DNA of 64,000 bases from Methylotenera_A sp963701715 (GTDB lineage Bacteria; Pseudomonadota; Gammaproteobacteria; Burkholderiales; Methylophilaceae): NCBI GenBank assembly GCA_963701715.1, contig CAVPAX010000003.1:62001-126000 (forward strand), written 5' to 3'. A model generated the notes under the pieces. The model searched no databases and was not told the origin of the DNA. It worked only from the letters and a program-made list of their open reading frames with translations. Position 1 is the stretch's first letter, and the number at the start of each line of letters is the position of its first letter. Made by a program: the position numbers and the translations under genes. Shown piece by piece: positions 25,955 through 34,769 of this stretch.

Positions 25955-27016
25955 TTATTGATGCCGCTGCAGCGCCCATTCCACATGCTCTCTGAGCAGT
26001 ACATTTTCGTCGTGTTCTCGAGACTTCAATGCGTTAATCACTTCGCGGGAGCTTGGTGCGTTGCCCAGCCCCACGGCAATATTACGTAGCCACTGCATAT
26101 AGCCGATGCGGTAAATCGCGCTACCCGCCATTTTTTTGTTGAACTCATCCTCACTCCAGCCAAAGCATTCCACCAAGTTGATGTCATCCAAGCCGTTGCG
26201 CACATTAAAATCCGACTCCTGGGTGATTTCTGCAAATTTGTTCCACGGGCATTCCAATTGACAATCATCGCAGCCGTAAACACGATTGCCAATCAGTGGT
26301 CTGAACTCCAATGGAATCGGGCCTTTCAGCTCGATAGTTAAATAAGATATGCAACGCCTGGCGTCGACTTCATACGGGGCGGTAATGGCGCGGGTAGGGC
26401 AGATGTCGATGCAGGCGCTGCAAGTGCCGCAATGATTGCTGGCTTTTTTGTCGATAGGCAACGGTAAATTAGTATAAATCTCGCCCAGAAAAAACCAGGA
26501 GCCGTGGTCTTTGTTAATGAGTAAAGTATGCTTGCCGCGCCAGCCCAGTCCAGCCTTCTCCGCAAGCGCCACCTCCAGCACCGGTGCGCTGTCCGTGAAT
26601 ACGCGGTATTCGAATGTATCGATATTTTCTTTGATTTTATCGCATAGTTTTTGCAGTTTTTGCCGCATGACTTTGTGATAATCGCGACCTAGGGCATAAC
26701 GCGAAATAAAGGCTTTCTCGCTATTTTCAATCGTTTTCCAGCTATCTTTGGCATTGGGCGGTAAATAATCCAGTCGTACAGAAATTATACGCACGGTATT
26801 CGGCACTAATTCGGCAGGGCGCGTACGCTTTGTGCCATGTTTTGCCATATAATCCATGTCACCATGAAAGCCTTTTTTAATCCACGTCTGGTGTTCGGCC
26901 TCTGCGCTTGTCAAATCGGTATCGGTAATGCCAATTTCGGCAAAGCCCAATTCACGCCCCCAGCGTTTAATGTCAGCCACCAGCGCGGCTAAGTCATTAG
27001 TAGAGTTTGAATGCAT
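25955..27016 (-). CDS. queG: Epoxyqueuosine reductase
   Basis: Cobalamin-dependent last step of queuosine synthesis in tRNA. Two 4Fe-4S motifs are visible: CGTCSACIDICP and CDDCQLECPWN. The N-terminal GFAEIGITDTDL and RYALGRDYH match the family, and the length, 353, is normal. The start codon shares the palindrome ATGCAT (27011-27016) with tsaE on the other strand; the conserved N-terminal helix requires this start. Confidence 0.95.
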   Translation of the reverse strand: MHSNSTNDLAALVADIKRWGRELGFAEIGITDTDLTSAEAEHQTWIKKGFHGDMDYMAKHGTKRTRPAELVPNTVRIISVRLDYLPPNAKDSWKTIENSEKAFISRYALGRDYHKVMRQKLQKLCDKIKENIDTFEYRVFTDSAPVLEVALAEKAGLGWRGKHTLLINKDHGSWFFLGEIYTNLPLPIDKKASNHCGTCSACIDICPTRAITAPYEVDARRCISYLTIELKGPIPLEFRPLIGNRVYGCDDCQLECPWNKFAEITQESDFNVRNGLDDINLVECFGWSEDEFNKKMAGSAIYRIGYMQWLRNIAVGLGNAPSSREVINALKSREHDENVLLREHVEWALQRHQ

Positions 27017-27490
27017 AGTGGCAATGATATTACACTTGAATTAAATGACGAAGCAGCAACTTTGGCCTGCGGAGCGCATTTTGCACATACTTTGCTGCCT
27101 GGTCTGGTGGTGTATTTACACGGTGATTTAGGCGCGGGAAAGACCACCTTTGTGCGCGGTGTTTTGCATGGATTAGGTCATGCCGGAAAAGTCAAAAGTC
27201 CGACATATACTCTGGTCGAACCCTACGATATTGAACTTAATAACAATTTTAAATGTCAACTATATCACTTTGATTTATATCGTTTTATAAGTGAAGATGA
27301 ATGGGATGCGGCAGGTTTCAGAGATTATTTTAACCAGCAAAGTATTTGCATGATTGAGTGGCCGGAAAAAGCATCGCACGTGTTGCCAGAATCAGATATT
27401 CACATACATCTTTCAATGTTTAAAGAAGCGCGTAAAATTCAGTTTTCGGCAAGCTCGCAAATAGGTAAAGAATGCTTAAAAAAACTCTAA
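27011..27490 (+). CDS. tsaE: tRNA threonylcarbamoyladenosine synthesis ATPase TsaE
   Basis: ATPase partner of TsaB/TsaD in making t6A at position 37 of ANN-decoding tRNAs. The Walker A LGAGKTTFVRG is near residues 39-49, followed by KSPTYTLVEPY and YHFDLYR, all typical. 159 residues. Start ATG at 27011 overlaps the divergent queG start within ATGCAT, and no other in-frame start is available before the conserved part. Its last 19 bp overlap the amidase gene. Confidence 0.94.
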   Translation: MHSGNDITLELNDEAATLACGAHFAHTLLPGLVVYLHGDLGAGKTTFVRGVLHGLGHAGKVKSPTYTLVEPYDIELNNNFKCQLYHFDLYRFISEDEWDAAGFRDYFNQQSICMIEWPEKASHVLPESDIHIHLSMFKEARKIQFSASSQIGKECLKKL

Positions 27491-28839
27491 TACTACTTGC
27501 ATTTATCAGTATTTCATTAATAACTTCAATTAGTTACGCTGCAAACACCATCACGGCTGCACGTGTGTGGCCAGCGGATGATTACACGCGTATTGCGCTG
27601 GAGTCGACCGCACCGATTAAATATCAGCTTATCATCTTAAAAAACCCGGACCGATTGGTGCTGGATATTGAGGATATAGAGCTTACTCCGGTACTTAAAG
27701 CGCTTTCAGATAAAATTCTATCGGGTGACCCGTATATTAAACAAGTGCGGGTAGCCAATTACAAGCCGGGCGTAGTGCGTGTGGCTGTCGACCTGAAAGG
27801 CGAGGTGAAGTCTAATCTGTTTGCACTTGCGCCTGCCGGTGATTACAAACATCGTTTGGTACTGGATATTTATCCGCTACAAGACGAGCTGATGGCGATG
27901 CTGGATAAAAGAAATAACGAAACAAACCAGCAAAAACCAGTTATCGAGCCGCTACCATCCAATACTGGCACGGCCGATGGAGTTGCCGCTGAGTCGGTTG
28001 CCGGGCCGCTTGATGTGAATATACCCAGTCCAACTGCTCAGCCAGAGGTCGCAACCAAACCTGTTGATACAACAGCAGCCACGACGCCAGAAACAAGTAA
28101 ACCTATCACGAATAAAGATGATGGTCGTTTAATCACGATTGCTATTGATGCTGGACATGGTGGCGAAGACCCTGGTGCGCGCGGCGCAAATGGCAGCCAT
28201 GAAAAAAATATTACCCTAACCATAGCAAAGAAATTGAAAGAAAAAATTGATGCAGAGCATAATATGCGTGGAGTCCTGACGCGTGATGGCGATTATTTTA
28301 TTCCGCTGCATACACGTGTGGTCAAGGCGCGCAAACTTAAAGCGGATTTATTTGTTTCTATTCATGCAGATGCCTTTACCAATCAGTCGGCGCGCGGTTC
28401 TTCGGTGTTCGCTTTGTCGGAAAAAGGTGCTACCAGCGCCAGTGCCCGTTATCTGGCTAAAAAAGAAAATGAATCCGATTTAATCGGCGGTGTAAGTCTG
28501 GATGACAAAGATCCGGTGTTGGCGAAAACTTTGCTGGATTTATCGCAAACCGCAACAATCAACGATAGCCTAAAGCTGGGCAAAGCTGTGTTGGGACATA
28601 TTGGTGAAGTCAACAAGTTGCACAAACCTCGTGTCGAACAAGCCGGCTTTGCTGTGCTGAAATCGCCAGATATCCCGTCGATACTGGTTGAGACGGCATT
28701 TATCAGCAACCCGGAAGAGGAGCGAAAACTTAACGACAGCGATCATCAGGATAAACTGGTCGATTCCATTTTAAGCGGTATTAAAAAGTATTTCGCCAGC
28801 AATCCTGCTCTTGCAAAAACTAAAGTAGCGAAAGAATAA
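27472..28839 (+). CDS. amiC: N-acetylmuramoyl-L-alanine amidase (AmiB/AmiC type)
   Basis: Periplasmic zinc enzyme that cleaves stem peptides from murein at division. It has a signal peptide with likely cleavage at SYA-A (near residue 24), an AMIN domain (residues ~28-140), a Pro/Thr-rich linker, then an Amidase_3 domain with zinc ligands in DAGHGGEDPGA, SHEKN and SIHADAF and the catalytic Glu in LVETAFISNPEE. 455 residues. Order after tsaE matches the E. coli tsaE-amiB-mutL locus, so amiB is an equally good symbol. Confidence 0.93.
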   Translation: MLKKTLILLAFISISLITSISYAANTITAARVWPADDYTRIALESTAPIKYQLIILKNPDRLVLDIEDIELTPVLKALSDKILSGDPYIKQVRVANYKPGVVRVAVDLKGEVKSNLFALAPAGDYKHRLVLDIYPLQDELMAMLDKRNNETNQQKPVIEPLPSNTGTADGVAAESVAGPLDVNIPSPTAQPEVATKPVDTTAATTPETSKPITNKDDGRLITIAIDAGHGGEDPGARGANGSHEKNITLTIAKKLKEKIDAEHNMRGVLTRDGDYFIPLHTRVVKARKLKADLFVSIHADAFTNQSARGSSVFALSEKGATSASARYLAKKENESDLIGGVSLDDKDPVLAKTLLDLSQTATINDSLKLGKAVLGHIGEVNKLHKPRVEQAGFAVLKSPDIPSILVETAFISNPEEERKLNDSDHQDKLVDSILSGIKKYFASNPALAKTKVAKE

Positions 28840-28843
28840 GTGC

Positions 28844-29638
28844 TTATTTATGTTTATATCCGGTTTTAGTTACTAGCCACTGTACCAGCCATGGAAAAAA
28901 CACATGGTTCCAGTAAATCAGTTTTGTCATAAACGGAGTGATAATCAGTTTTTTATTGCGCTCAACACCGCGCACTAAAGCCACACCAACATCCTCGACG
29001 TTTAGTTTTGGAATAATAATGGCAATACCTGGTTCGCGTTCGGCACTGCCGGGATTGTGCTCCCAATAAGGTGATTTCACACTGGCAGATTCATACAGTA
29101 TCACGTTAATGTTTGTATTGTCTAAATCTGCCCGCAAGGCCTGTGTAAATCCGCGTATCGCCCAGCGCGCGGCAATGTAAGCAGTCGCGCCAGGCCACAC
29201 AAAACGAGAAGCCACAGAGCTGACATTGACGATATGGCCGCTGTTTCTCTTTAGCATGGCGGCCAGAAACGCATGTGTGACATTAAAAGCCGCAAAATAA
29301 GGCACCGCCATCATTTCCACCGCTTCTGCTGGTGTGGTTTCATCTACAAATCGCCATTTTCCTGCGCCAGCGTTGTTTACAATCACGTCGGGCGTACCAA
29401 ACTGCTGTGTAATTTTTACAGCGATTTTGGCGACTGCATCCGCATCTTTTAAATCTACTGAAAAAGCATGCGCCTCACCACCTATTGCATTGATTACGCC
29501 TACCACACGGTCCAGCTCAATTTGATTTCTCGCCAGCAAAACCAAACGTCCGCCGGCTTTTGCCATGGCTTTTGCAATCGCCTCACCCATGCCGCTGGAT
29601 GCGCCCGTGACCAATACCAGTTTGCCATTGATGTTCAT
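28844..29638 (-). CDS. SDR-family oxidoreductase with Arg at the catalytic Lys position
   Basis: A 264-residue classical-type short-chain dehydrogenase. TGASSGMGEA (NAD(P) binding), NNAGAGKW and the Ser/Tyr region are present, but the YxxxK motif reads YIAAR: the expected Lys is Arg (codon at 29165-29167). The Lys normally orients the cofactor ribose and lowers the Tyr pKa, so activity may be altered. The C-terminal ~25 residues are hydrophobic and aromatic, perhaps membrane-associating. The substrate is unknown. It sits on the opposite strand between amiC and mutL, an insertion into a conserved locus. Confidence 0.85.
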   Translation of the reverse strand: MNINGKLVLVTGASSGMGEAIAKAMAKAGGRLVLLARNQIELDRVVGVINAIGGEAHAFSVDLKDADAVAKIAVKITQQFGTPDVIVNNAGAGKWRFVDETTPAEAVEMMAVPYFAAFNVTHAFLAAMLKRNSGHIVNVSSVASRFVWPGATAYIAARWAIRGFTQALRADLDNTNINVILYESASVKSPYWEHNPGSAEREPGIAIIIPKLNVEDVGVALVRGVERNKKLIITPFMTKLIYWNHVFFPWLVQWLVTKTGYKHK

Positions 29639-29726
29639 AATGAGCTCCCTTGCAAAATGATGAGTTTAGTACTATTTATGTTGCTGTAAAAGAGATGCTA
29701 TGTCGTATTGCAGGTAAAATATCGTA

Positions 29727-31535
29727 ATGCAAATACGTCTTTTACCAGACCAGCTTATAAGTCAAATCGCCGCAGGCGAAGTGGTAGAACGTCCTGCTTC
29801 TGCGCTGAAAGAATTGCTGGAAAACAGTCTGGATGCGGGTAGTACTGAGATTCAAGTTTCGCTCATGCAAGGCGGTGTTAAGCAGCTAAGGGTTGCAGAT
29901 AACGGCAGCGGCATTGCGCAGGATGATTTAGCCATGGCTCTCACACGTCACGCCACCAGTAAAATCGCTACGCTGGAAGATTTAGAATCAGTTGCCAGTT
30001 TAGGTTTTCGTGGCGAAGCACTGGCAAGCATCGCGTCAGTCTCACGCACGACCATTTCAAGCCGCTCTCAGGCTACAAAACACGCGTGGCGTATTGCCTC
30101 AGAAGGCTGTGAGATAGCGCCTCTTGAGCCTGCTGCATTGGATGCCGGTACGATAATCGAAGTCAACGATTTATATTTCAACACGCCTGCGCGTCGCAAG
30201 TTCTTAAAAACAGAAGCCACCGAGTTTGGGCATTGCGAAGAAGCTTTTAGTCGTGTTGCGCTTTCACGACCGGACGTGACGTTTATGCTGCAACATAATA
30301 GTAGAGTTTTAAGTCGCTATATTGCAAGCGAGCCAAGCAAACGTTTCTCGGAAGTTTTGGGGGAAGAATTCGCATCGGAAAGCATCAGCATAGATGAGCA
30401 GGCAGCAGGCCTGCGTCTGTGGGGCATGGTGGCTAAGCCCACGTTTAACCGCAATAGCCGCGATACGCAGTATGTGTACGTCAATGGCCGCTTTGTGCGT
30501 GATAAGTTGATTGCACACGCCATCCGCCAGGCCTATCAGGATGTGCTGCATCACGAACGTCATCCAGCGTATGTGCTGTTTTTAGAGCTTGACCCAAACC
30601 TGGTTGATGTGAATGTGCATCCAGCCAAAACCGAAGTGCGGTTTAGGGATGGGCAAGCCATTCACCGTTTTATTTTTCATTCGCTACATAAAGCGCTTGC
30701 CACTCCTACCGGCGCTGTGGCTACGGAGCAGGCGCCGCACAATCCATTCAGTACGCCCATGGCTTCGCTTAACTATCCTTCATACCAGTCACAAATTAAC
30801 TTAACGGCAAACCAGTCCAATAGTTTTTATGAAGCCTTGTTTGGAAACGTGCAAAAAAATGCTCAAGCAGATGCCCTGCAAGTCAATATCCATGAGGCTC
30901 CTGGCAATGCTATTTCAGAGGGAAATGCTTATTCAAATGATTTTCCGTTAGGCTTTGCAGTTGCGCAGATTCATGGTGTATACGTGCTGGCGCAGAACGC
31001 GCAAGGCTTGGTGGTGGTAGATATGCATGCCGCACACGAGCGCATTATGTACGAAAAGCTCAAAAATGCGCTAGACCGGAAAAGCGTCGCTATGCAGCCT
31101 TTGCTGATTCCTGTGAGTTTCAATGCAGATAAACTGGAAGTATCTACTGTGCAGGAAGTGCTTGCCAGTAACGATGCTAGTTTGCAACAACTCGGTTTTG
31201 ATATCGCCATACTTTCACCTGCCACACTGGCAGTGCGCGCGGTGCCATCTTTGCTAAAGGATGCCGATGTCGTGTCTTTGGCGCGCAATGTGCTGCGTGA
31301 TTTGCGTGAATACGGCGTCAGCAGGGTGCTTATAGAGCGTAGAAACGAGCTGCTTGGCACGATGGCCTGTCATGCTGCCGTGCGTGCGAATCGCAGTCTC
31401 ACCATTCCGGAAATGAACGCTTTGCTACGCGATATGGAAGCCACAGAGCGCTCTGGGCAATGTAACCATGGACGTCCCACCTGGTTTCAGGTGAGCATGG
31501 CTGATTTGGATAAGATGTTCATGCGCGGGAAATGA
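29727..31535 (+). CDS. mutL: DNA mismatch repair protein MutL
   Basis: GHKL ATPase linking MutS mismatch recognition to strand excision. Visible motifs: ENSLDAGS, DNGSGI, GFRGEALASI and the RKFLKTEATEFGH stretch; a C-terminal dimerisation domain ends with CNHGRPTW. 602 residues. The C-terminal endonuclease motif DQHA(X)2E seen in MutH-lacking bacteria is represented here by DMHAAHERI, so the endonuclease site is not fully canonical but may be present. Confidence 0.96.
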   Translation: MQIRLLPDQLISQIAAGEVVERPASALKELLENSLDAGSTEIQVSLMQGGVKQLRVADNGSGIAQDDLAMALTRHATSKIATLEDLESVASLGFRGEALASIASVSRTTISSRSQATKHAWRIASEGCEIAPLEPAALDAGTIIEVNDLYFNTPARRKFLKTEATEFGHCEEAFSRVALSRPDVTFMLQHNSRVLSRYIASEPSKRFSEVLGEEFASESISIDEQAAGLRLWGMVAKPTFNRNSRDTQYVYVNGRFVRDKLIAHAIRQAYQDVLHHERHPAYVLFLELDPNLVDVNVHPAKTEVRFRDGQAIHRFIFHSLHKALATPTGAVATEQAPHNPFSTPMASLNYPSYQSQINLTANQSNSFYEALFGNVQKNAQADALQVNIHEAPGNAISEGNAYSNDFPLGFAVAQIHGVYVLAQNAQGLVVVDMHAAHERIMYEKLKNALDRKSVAMQPLLIPVSFNADKLEVSTVQEVLASNDASLQQLGFDIAILSPATLAVRAVPSLLKDADVVSLARNVLRDLREYGVSRVLIERRNELLGTMACHAAVRANRSLTIPEMNALLRDMEATERSGQCNHGRPTWFQVSMADLDKMFMRGK

Positions 31536-31570
31536 CGTAGACTACAGTTTGATTTTGCCAAACGTTTTTG

Positions 31571-33253
31571 CTAAGCCTTCAACCAGCGCCAAATAAGGGT
31601 ATCCGGAACTACTATTCCGTCGACGACGTAAGTCAGTTCTTTGTGGATGTTTAACAACTTCGGCTGGGTGGATTTTGCCAAAGGTCTTCCGCAGAAAAGA
31701 ATCTGGTCGCCTTCGTTAACGACAATGGTTCCCGCCGGTAATAGCATTGGCTCGTTATTGCGTAATAGCATCAGGGGAACGGCCTCTAAATGCTCCTGGC
31801 GATTAGCTGGATCTTGCGTCAGGTTTGCTAAAGACACTGGATGATTCTGCTGGAGGAATGCAACAACAGCCGGCGCATTTTTAGTATTAATCGTAATAGC
31901 CCAAGTTTCAGGTACGGTCTCGCCCACAACCGAAACCAGGTGACTTACCAGTGCATTTGCCCAGGCATTGCTTTGATTGCGGGCTAATGCCAAAAATTGC
32001 GCCAGCAGTGGTGAAATCATATGAGCTAGACATTCATGCGCAATAATGTCGTGCGGCTGCATGGTAATGTTGGCATCAAACTTTTTGAATAATGCGTTAT
32101 TGTGCCGACGGTTTTTGCGCACAACCACAAACAGCTTCGGGTTAAGCTCGTAGGCAGTCATGACAATCGATAGGTTATTGATGTCATTGTCTGTACCGGC
32201 AACAATGCCTACAGCATCTTTAACACCGGCTTCTATTAAGGTTTTTGCTTCTGTACCGCTGCCCAGTATGCAGTTTTCACAGCCGGTGAGTTCTGGCGAG
32301 GCCTCAATGATGGTAGTGGTAATGCGTTCGCGTTCTAGATTTTTAATGACAGATTTCCCAAAACGTCCATAACCGCACACGATCCATCTGCCTACTGGCG
32401 GACATTCTGGTGGCGGGAGAGTATCGCCTGGCACGTCGGTGAGCCATTCATGCAGAATATATGAGCCAATTGCATGTACACGCATGGCCAGTTGTTCGCC
32501 AAATAAAACGTAAGGGTTGATAATATGATCGGTACCAAAAGACGCCATATTGGCTGCAATGTCATCCCGTTCGGCACGTGCCAGTACGGGTAAATTCGGA
32601 TTCATAAGCTTAACCGCCACTGCAATGGCGAGGTTGGTCTGATCGTTATCTGTAAGCGTGACTACGCCACTGCATAAGGGGTGATGTATACCCGCATTAA
32701 TCAGCGTATCAGGCAGTTTGGCATCGGCGCATAGGCTTGGAATCACATTTTTGGTGTCACTCAGCTCCAGTTCATTGAGTCTCTCCTGCATGGACTCCAC
32801 TACGACCACGCGCATGCCTTTATCATCCAATGCTTTTGTTAATACGCTGGCAGATTCACCATAACTGCATAAGATATAAAAAGGCTCCTGAAGGATGCGC
32901 ACGCTTTTGGCAAAGCGCTCTGTGGTTATTGCCTGGCGCAGTGCTGTATCCTGCAGCAGCGTGATGATTTTACCCAAGGCATAAAACCAAGGGATCACGG
33001 TCAGGTAGATAGAAAATGTCAGCCAAAGGCGTTGTTCATGGCTGTACGGATAAGGAATTTCACCAAAACCAATGGTTGTTGCCGTGTAACTGATGACATA
33101 AAAAGCCTGGAATATGCTCATATGCCAAGGATTGCCCTTATCATCAACGCCCGGCATTAGCGTGAGTCCGATAATTGCGATAGCAAAGCTGATGATAATT
33201 GTGATTAAGGGCCGCCGAAGGCGACGCAAAATCAGGAAAAGAATATTATTCAT
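31571..33253 (-). CDS. Two-TM potassium channel with tandem RCK (TrkA-N) domains
   Basis: 560 residues. Two N-terminal transmembrane segments (about 15-35 and 80-100) flank a pore loop whose filter reads TTIGFGE where T-V-G-Y-G-D is usual. Two TrkA-N/TrkA-C regulatory units follow: ILCSYGESASVL and VCGYGRFGKSVI are Rossmann nucleotide-binding motifs. Such proteins gate K+ flux across the inner membrane in response to nucleotides or ions. The GFGE filter is a conservative change, and K+ selectivity is inferred. The gene lies 36 bp downstream of a small four-helix membrane protein gene, a likely partner. Confidence 0.9.
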   Translation of the reverse strand: MNNILFLILRRLRRPLITIIISFAIAIIGLTLMPGVDDKGNPWHMSIFQAFYVISYTATTIGFGEIPYPYSHEQRLWLTFSIYLTVIPWFYALGKIITLLQDTALRQAITTERFAKSVRILQEPFYILCSYGESASVLTKALDDKGMRVVVVESMQERLNELELSDTKNVIPSLCADAKLPDTLINAGIHHPLCSGVVTLTDNDQTNLAIAVAVKLMNPNLPVLARAERDDIAANMASFGTDHIINPYVLFGEQLAMRVHAIGSYILHEWLTDVPGDTLPPPECPPVGRWIVCGYGRFGKSVIKNLERERITTTIIEASPELTGCENCILGSGTEAKTLIEAGVKDAVGIVAGTDNDINNLSIVMTAYELNPKLFVVVRKNRRHNNALFKKFDANITMQPHDIIAHECLAHMISPLLAQFLALARNQSNAWANALVSHLVSVVGETVPETWAITINTKNAPAVVAFLQQNHPVSLANLTQDPANRQEHLEAVPLMLLRNNEPMLLPAGTIVVNEGDQILFCGRPLAKSTQPKLLNIHKELTYVVDGIVVPDTLIWRWLKA

Positions 33254-33289
33254 CTCAGTTGTTGCTTTAAATATTCAGAAACATGCGCA

Positions 33290-33664
33290 TTATCTGCGTT
33301 GGCTGATGGTCTCTGAGATAAGAAGAATGACTGAAACAAAGTTCGCCATTAAAGCGCCACCGGAAAGCGAAACGATGTAAACCATCAGCGAAGATTCATC
33401 CATGCTGCCTCCCATCACGGCCCACAATATAGCGGCGGCAATAAGCTGAAGATCTGCGGCCAGACTGGTAGAAAGCAAGACGGCGCCTACCTGAGTACGG
33501 TCGCCAAACTTTAACACGGTAGCAATCAGGCTTACGACAATCGCTGCATAGAGTTCGTAGACATGATGATGGTTTGGATTGTCAATATCGCCGAGAAAAA
33601 AGCCAAAATTCAGTGTCATTGCCAACACAATAAAAAAACCAAAAATCACTTTCTCTAAATTCAT
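33290..33664 (-). CDS. Small conserved membrane protein paired with the K+ channel (DUF6394-like)
   Basis: 124 residues, almost entirely four hydrophobic helices joined by short loops, with a conserved-looking DIDNPNHHHVYELYAAI stretch and VLKFGDRTQVG. I think it belongs to the uncharacterised family named DUF6394, but cannot confirm this here. GGGAG lies in the 15 bp before the ATG. It precedes the channel gene by 36 bp on the same strand, so a beta-subunit or channel-modulator role is reasonable; that is inference from position only. Confidence 0.7.
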   Translation of the reverse strand: MNLEKVIFGFFIVLAMTLNFGFFLGDIDNPNHHHVYELYAAIVVSLIATVLKFGDRTQVGAVLLSTSLAADLQLIAAAILWAVMGGSMDESSLMVYIVSLSGGALMANFVSVILLISETISQRR

Positions 33665-33762
33665 GGAAAATCTCTCCCGGTAAAATGTATAGTATATTTA
33701 CTGAGGCATATTATACTGTCCTGAATAGGGCTGGTAAAAAGAGAACATTTAAATGGACGATT

Positions 33763-33778
33763 TGATTCAAAAGAATCA
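33763..33778. other. Short inverted repeat upstream of miaA
   Basis: TGATTC-AAAA-GAATCA, 40 bp before the miaA start. It could be an operator or a small leader hairpin; no T-run follows. Confidence 0.35.
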
Positions 33779-33817
33779 GGGTCATGTTGTCAAAAAACAA
33801 ATTTTGAGCAATTATCA

Positions 33818-34765
33818 ATGATACAAACCACACTCCCGCCCGCAATTTTTTTGATGGGCCCAACTGCGAGCGGAAAGACTGGTGTGGCGGTGGATATTGT
33901 TTCCAAGCTGCCTGTAGAAATCATCAGCGTCGACTCCGCGCTGGTGTTCAAGGATATGAATATCGGTACGGCCAAGCCGGATGATGAAACGTTGGCAAAA
34001 GCACCACATCATCTGATTGATATTATCTTGCCCACTGAAGCATATTCCGCTGCGAGCTTTAGAAATGATGCCTTGCGTTTAATGGCAGAGATTACCGCGC
34101 GCGGCAAAATTCCATTGCTGGTGGGCGGTACGATGTTATATTTCAAAGCCTTGCAGAGTGGTTTAAGCAACTTGCCGGAAGCGAACCCTGAAATTCGTGC
34201 AGGTATTGAGCAGGAAGCCGCACAAGTCGGCTGGCCAGCGATGCATGCCAAGCTTGCGAAAATAGATCCTGAAACCGCAGCTCGCCTGCAGCCCGCTGAT
34301 TCACAGCGTATCGAGCGTGCACTGGAAGTGTTTGCTGTTACTGGAAAAACCATGACAGCGCTGCATCAGGAATCTTCCGGCGAAGATTTGCCTTATCGTC
34401 TGCTAAAAATCGCGCTGGTGCCAAGTAATCGCAAAGCGTTGCATGGGCGTATTGCGCAGCGGTTCGATATGATGCTCGCCAACGGTTTTTTAGATGAGGT
34501 AAGGGCATTGGTGACCAAGTATCCAGAACTCACATCAGAAAGCACATCTATGCGCTGTGTAGGCTACCGTCAGGCACTAGAATATTTAGCGGGAAATTAC
34601 GATGTTACTGAATTACGCGACAGGGGCATTTTTGCGACTCGGCAATTAGCAAAAAGACAGCTCACCTGGCTGCGTGGCATGGACGATATTGTGGAGGTGG
34701 ATTGCCTGGATCCCGCCATGCATGAGATAGTATTGCAGGAAATAGTGCAGTTTATTAAAGGATAA
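33818..34765 (+). CDS. miaA: tRNA dimethylallyltransferase
   Basis: Adds the isopentenyl group to A37 of UNN-decoding tRNAs. The P-loop GPTASGKTG is at residues ~14-22; DSALVFKDMNIGTAKP and ATRQLAKRQLTWLRG match family motifs (QVY of the usual DSxQVY is ALVF). 315 residues. In E. coli miaA directly follows mutL; here the channel cassette lies between them. hfq, the usual next gene, is absent and an unknown membrane-anchored protein follows after 4 bp. Confidence 0.95.
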   Translation: MIQTTLPPAIFLMGPTASGKTGVAVDIVSKLPVEIISVDSALVFKDMNIGTAKPDDETLAKAPHHLIDIILPTEAYSAASFRNDALRLMAEITARGKIPLLVGGTMLYFKALQSGLSNLPEANPEIRAGIEQEAAQVGWPAMHAKLAKIDPETAARLQPADSQRIERALEVFAVTGKTMTALHQESSGEDLPYRLLKIALVPSNRKALHGRIAQRFDMMLANGFLDEVRALVTKYPELTSESTSMRCVGYRQALEYLAGNYDVTELRDRGIFATRQLAKRQLTWLRGMDDIVEVDCLDPAMHEIVLQEIVQFIKG

Positions 34766-34769
34766 TGGC

